From an uncultured Selenomonas sp. (GTDB taxonomy: Bacteria > Bacillota > Negativicutes > Selenomonadales > Selenomonadaceae): a stretch of 8,400 nt of DNA. The notes under the pieces are model-generated. The model was not told the origin of the DNA, did no database searches, and saw only the letters and a program-made list of their open reading frames with translations. Positions 5,572 through 8,400 of this stretch are shown here, piece after piece. The translations under genes and the position numbers were made by a program. The DNA lies in assembly GCA_938045435.1 (NCBI GenBank), contig CALIBA010000321.1:1-8400 (forward strand), written 5' to 3'. The stretch's first letter is position 1, and every line of letters starts with the position of its first letter.

Positions 5572-6798
5572 CTATCGAATCAGCACCAGCGCCGCATCAT
5601 TCACATTGGTCCCCGTGGGGCCGGTCACGATCAGTCCGCCCACGGCGTTCAGCGTGGGGTAGGCGTCGTTTTCGGCGAGCGCCGCTGCCGCACTCTTTCC
5701 CGCCGCCTTGAGCGCCGCCATCGTTCCGCCGTCCACATAGCCGCCCGCCGCATCCGTCGGCCCGTCCGTCCCGTCGCTGCCAAAGCTAAACACGGCGACG
5801 TTTGAAAGACCTGCAATCCCCTCTGCCGCCGCAAGAGCAAGCTCTTGATTGCGCCCGCCGCGCCCCTTGCCCTTTAGCTGCACGACCGTTTCACCGCCTG
5901 CGATGTAGGCAAGGGGACCGTCTCCCGCGTGCGTGCGTGCAATCGCAGCGAGGAAACGCCCCGCCTCGCGTGCCTCCGCATTGAGCTGATCGGTCAGCAG
6001 GATGGGGGCATAGCCGCGTTTTTCCGCCGCGCGCGCCGCTGCTGCACACAGCTCTCGCACGCTGCCTGTGATCTGTGTGGTGACGTTCGGCAGCACCGCA
6101 GGCAGCGGTCGGTCAAGGAGTGCGGCCGCTGCCGCAGAAAGGTGCAGCCCGTATTTTTTGAGCGTGCTGTGTGCGTCCGCCGCCGTGGAGCGGTCGGGGT
6201 ACGCCGGCCCCGATGCAATCATGTCCAGCGGGTCGCCGAGGATGTCGCTGAGCACGATGGAAAGCACCTTGGCGGGGGCGCAGTGTGCGCCGAACCGCCC
6301 GCCCTTCACGGCGCTCATGCGTTTGCGCAGGGTGTTCATCTCCACGATGTCCGCCCCCGATGCGAGCAGAGCCTGTGTGAGTGCGGTCAGCTCCTCCACG
6401 GGAATGAGCGGCTGTTCAAAAAGGGCGCTCCCGCCGCCCGAGAGGAGAAAGAGCACCGTATCATCTTCTCCTAGATGCGCGGTCATGTCGAGCGCCCGCT
6501 GGGTCGCCGCGAATGAATTTTCATCCGGCACGGGATGCCCTGCCTCACAGCAGAGGACGCGCGGAATCTCTCCCATCACATGATCGTATTTCGTAATGAC
6601 GATGCCGTCGTGGATGCGCTCCCCGAGTACTTCTGCCGCCGTGCGTGCCATCTGCCACGCGGCCTTTCCCGCCGCGACGAGCACGATGCGCCCTGCAGAG
6701 AATGTATATCCCATGAGCGCCTTTTTCACCGCTGCATCGGGCAAAATGGCAGCGAGCGACTCCTGAATGATGCCGTCGGCATCTTGGCGCAGTTGCAT
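5572..6798 (-). CDS. Glycerate kinase, type 2 (MOFRL/DUF4147 family)
   Basis: The enzyme phosphorylates D-glycerate with ATP, giving 2-phosphoglycerate in known members, and feeds glycerate from sugar-acid or glyoxylate breakdown into lower glycolysis; it is cytosolic. The 408 residues are close to the usual family length. The N-terminal nucleotide-binding domain shows AAGKAAWQM (42-50), EAGHPVPDENS (85-95), LLSGGGSALFEQP (118-130), MNTLRKRMSAVKGGR (154-168) and LSDILGDPLDMIASGP (183-198). The C-terminal MOFRL domain shows GGETVV (301-306), KGRGGRNQELAL (311-322), SFGSDGTDGPTDAAGG (338-353) and VTGPTGTNVND (391-401). By spacing, K45, D185, E303, R316 and D342 match the active-site residues described for the Thermotoga enzyme. 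GGGAGG (6810-6805) lies 6 nt before the ATG. It begins 14 nt after the dxs stop codon and is clearly in the same operon. It is unrelated in sequence to the GarK/GlxK type. Confidence 0.95.
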   Translation of the reverse strand: MQLRQDADGIIQESLAAILPDAAVKKALMGYTFSAGRIVLVAAGKAAWQMARTAAEVLGERIHDGIVITKYDHVMGEIPRVLCCEAGHPVPDENSFAATQRALDMTAHLGEDDTVLFLLSGGGSALFEQPLIPVEELTALTQALLASGADIVEMNTLRKRMSAVKGGRFGAHCAPAKVLSIVLSDILGDPLDMIASGPAYPDRSTAADAHSTLKKYGLHLSAAAAALLDRPLPAVLPNVTTQITGSVRELCAAAARAAEKRGYAPILLTDQLNAEAREAGRFLAAIARTHAGDGPLAYIAGGETVVQLKGKGRGGRNQELALAAAEGIAGLSNVAVFSFGSDGTDGPTDAAGGYVDGGTMAALKAAGKSAAAALAENDAYPTLNAVGGLIVTGPTGTNVNDAALVLIR

Positions 6799-6804
6799 GA
6801 TAGA

Positions 6805-6810
6805 CCTCCC
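6805..6810 (-). promoter_or_regulatory. RBS of the glycerate kinase gene
   Basis: GGGAGG lies 6 nt before the ATG at 6798, in the 14-nt gap after the dxs stop codon (TAA, 6815-6813). It fixes the start and leaves no room for a separate promoter in the gap. Confidence 0.75.
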
Positions 6811-6812
6811 TC

Positions 6813-8400
6813 TTATCCCTTCAGCGCCGCCAACGTATCCTCTGCGATCTGCGGGGCGGTGAGACGATGCGCACGTGCGAGTGCCTGCGCATCGTAGCGG
6901 TCGTGGAACTCTTTTGAAAGACCATAGCAGCGCACACGGATCTTTTCGTCCATGCCGTAGAAAGCGGCTACTTTTTGTCCAAAGCCGCCGTCGAGGATGC
7001 CGTCCTCAAGGGTGAGGATGAGGCGGTGTTTTTCTCGCAGTGCATCGAGCAGTACCGTATCAAGCCCTGAGATAAAGATGGGATTGATGACCGTCGCGTG
7101 GATGCCGTGTTTTTGCAGCGCTGCCGCCGCCGCACGCGCAAGGGGCAGGAAATTGCCGACGCCGAGGAGGGCGACCTCCGCTCCCTCTGTCACGGTCTGG
7201 AACTTCAGCACAGTGTAGTCCGTGCGCACGGGATAGGGGCTTGCCGTATCATCCATCACCGGCATACGGATCATGACGGGATGCGCTGTCTGCTGCACGG
7301 CCCAGCGCAGTACCGCCTTGTACTCCTCCAGGCTACCTGGGGCGAGAAAGACGAGGTTCGGGATGTTCGAGAAAATCGGGATGTCGAAAAAGCCGAGATG
7401 CGTCACATCGTTCATATAGTATAAAGAGGCACCGACCGACAGGAACACCGCAGGGCTGTTGTTTATCGCCACATCCTGCGCCATCTGGTCGTAGACGCGC
7501 TGAAAGAATGTGCTGTATGTGCCGAAAATCGGCCGTGCACCGCCGCGGGCAAGCCCCGAGGCCATCGCAACCGCATGCTCCTCAGCGATGCCGACATCGA
7601 CATAGTGCGGCCCGAGCTGCGTGCGATCTGCGGGGGAAAGCCCGATGCCGCCCATCGTGCCTGCTGCGATATAGACGAAGCTTGGATTCGTCTGTGCCTG
7701 CTCCTTTAGGAAGTCCTTTGTCGCCTCCTGAAACGGGTCTTTATAGGGTGCTTTGAGCGCACCTGTTTCAATATCAAAAGGCATGCGGTAGTGCCACGTC
7801 TCGCGGTCCTCCTCGGCAAAGCGATACCCCTTGCCCTTTTGCGTTGCGATGTGGACGACGACGGGCCTGTTTATATCCTTGACCTCTTTGAATGCCGCAA
7901 TCAGCGCCTCCGTGTCGTTGCCGTCTGCAACATAGCGGTAGCGGAGCCCCAACGAGCGGAACAGGTTGTCCTCCGCCGCGCCGTTCGTCTCGCGCAGTTC
8001 TTTGAACTTACGGTACATGCCGCCGTGGTTTTCGGAGATGGACTGGTCGTTATCGTTGAATACGATGATGAAGTTTGAGCCCATCTCGCCGATGAAGTTC
8101 AGCCCTTCGAGTGCCTCGCCGCCCGACATCGCACCGTCACCGATGACGACGACGACATTCTCCGTGCCGCCCGCGAGGTTGCGCGCCTTGGCGAGCCCCG
8201 CAGCGAGACTGATGCCCGTTGAGGTGTGCCCGATGTTGAACAGGTCGTGTGCGCTCTCGTCCGTGTTCGTAAAGCCGGAGACATCGTAATACTCTGCCTC
8301 GTTGATGTACGCACCGACGCGTCCCGTCAGCATTTTGTGGGGATAGCACTGGTGAGATACATCGAAGACAATCCTGTCGCGTGGCGCATCAAACACCGTG
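6813..8400 (-). CDS. dxs: 1-deoxy-D-xylulose-5-phosphate synthase, short variant (partial, 5' end off window)
   Basis: DXS condenses pyruvate and glyceraldehyde-3-phosphate to DXP using thiamine diphosphate, the entry to the MEP isoprenoid pathway and to thiamine and pyridoxal synthesis. The frame is open to the right edge; the GTG at 8396 encodes an internal Val of VFDAPRDRIVFDVSHQ, and roughly 50 N-terminal residues should lie outside. Counting from that Val: DVSHQCYPHKMLTGR (12-26), GHTSTGISLAAGLAKA (56-71), the ThDP motif GDGAMSGGEALEG...NDND (86-117), WHYRMPFD (201-208), VGIAEEHAV (268-276, catalytic Glu at 272), TYSTFFQRVYDQ (293-304), NDVTHLG (329-335), MIRMP (375-379). Wording such as DVSHQ, SGGEALEGLN and WHYRMPFDIETG marks the short DXS variant of some Firmicutes, not the ~620-residue canonical enzyme. 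The canonical [10 protein letters not shown] segment is replaced by VGASLYYMND, losing the substrate-phosphate arginine. Hence DXS is the best family call, but activity could differ. Confidence 0.9.
   Translation of the reverse strand, partial: TVFDAPRDRIVFDVSHQCYPHKMLTGRVGAYINEAEYYDVSGFTNTDESAHDLFNIGHTSTGISLAAGLAKARNLAGGTENVVVVIGDGAMSGGEALEGLNFIGEMGSNFIIVFNDNDQSISENHGGMYRKFKELRETNGAAEDNLFRSLGLRYRYVADGNDTEALIAAFKEVKDINRPVVVHIATQKGKGYRFAEEDRETWHYRMPFDIETGALKAPYKDPFQEATKDFLKEQAQTNPSFVYIAAGTMGGIGLSPADRTQLGPHYVDVGIAEEHAVAMASGLARGGARPIFGTYSTFFQRVYDQMAQDVAINNSPAVFLSVGASLYYMNDVTHLGFFDIPIFSNIPNLVFLAPGSLEEYKAVLRWAVQQTAHPVMIRMPVMDDTASPYPVRTDYTVLKFQTVTEGAEVALLGVGNFLPLARAAAAALQKHGIHATVINPIFISGLDTVLLDALREKHRLILTLEDGILDGGFGQKVAAFYGMDEKIRVRCYGLSKEFHDRYDAQALARAHRLTAPQIAEDTLAALKG

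Noticed and set aside
5929..6583. Plus-strand frames of 181 and 171 codons opposite glycerate kinase
   Set aside because: They overlap each other and the glycerate kinase motifs, have no family features, and are best seen as shadows.
8394..8396. GTG at 8396 as the dxs start
   Set aside because: It encodes the Val of a conserved internal segment (VFDAPRDRIVFDVSHQ). The frame stays open to the window edge, and family members have about 50 more N-terminal residues.

Overview
All recognisable genes in this window lie on the minus strand, so transcription runs from right to left. The DNA is clearly GC-rich. Protein style (short DXS variant, YeiH, type-2 glycerate kinase, a PAS/GGDEF/EAL signalling protein and a small secreted protein with an Ala/Lys/Gln-rich linker) suggests a GC-rich member of the Negativicutes, such as Selenomonas or a relative. 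That assignment is inferred from protein style; no rRNA or other taxonomic marker is present.

In transcription order the genes are: (1) 8400-6813, a short-type 1-deoxy-D-xylulose-5-phosphate synthase whose first codons lie beyond the right edge; (2) 6798-5572, type-2 glycerate kinase; (3) 5495-4512, a YeiH/PSE-family membrane protein; (4) 4493-3882, a uracil-DNA-glycosylase-superfamily protein; (5) 3880-3161, RsmG, the 16S rRNA m7G527 methyltransferase; (6) 2942-2238, a secreted protein of unknown function; (7) 2176-1, a large c-di-GMP signalling protein whose 3' end lies beyond the left edge.

Spacing suggests three transcriptional blocks. dxs and glycerate kinase are 14 nt apart. yeiH, the glycosylase gene and rsmG are packed at 18 nt and 1 nt, and a plausible promoter containing a palindrome sits just before yeiH. 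The secreted-protein gene follows a 218-nt spacer with a weak promoter candidate, and the c-di-GMP gene follows it after 61 nt without a visible terminator. The pairing of the last two could mean that c-di-GMP controls a cell-surface function, but this rests on position only.

Most of the window is ordinary housekeeping and metabolic sequence, and I see no clear new multi-gene system. The points most worth a second look are: the c-di-GMP protein (degenerate GGDEF, complete EAL catalytic set, two C-terminal PAS-like modules, TTG start); a perfect 15-bp inverted repeat with a T-run lying inside its coding sequence; the DXS variant that has lost a substrate-binding arginine and sits beside glycerate kinase; and the palindrome between the -35 and -10 elements upstream of yeiH. 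There are no tRNAs, rRNAs, CRISPR arrays or mobile elements that I can support.
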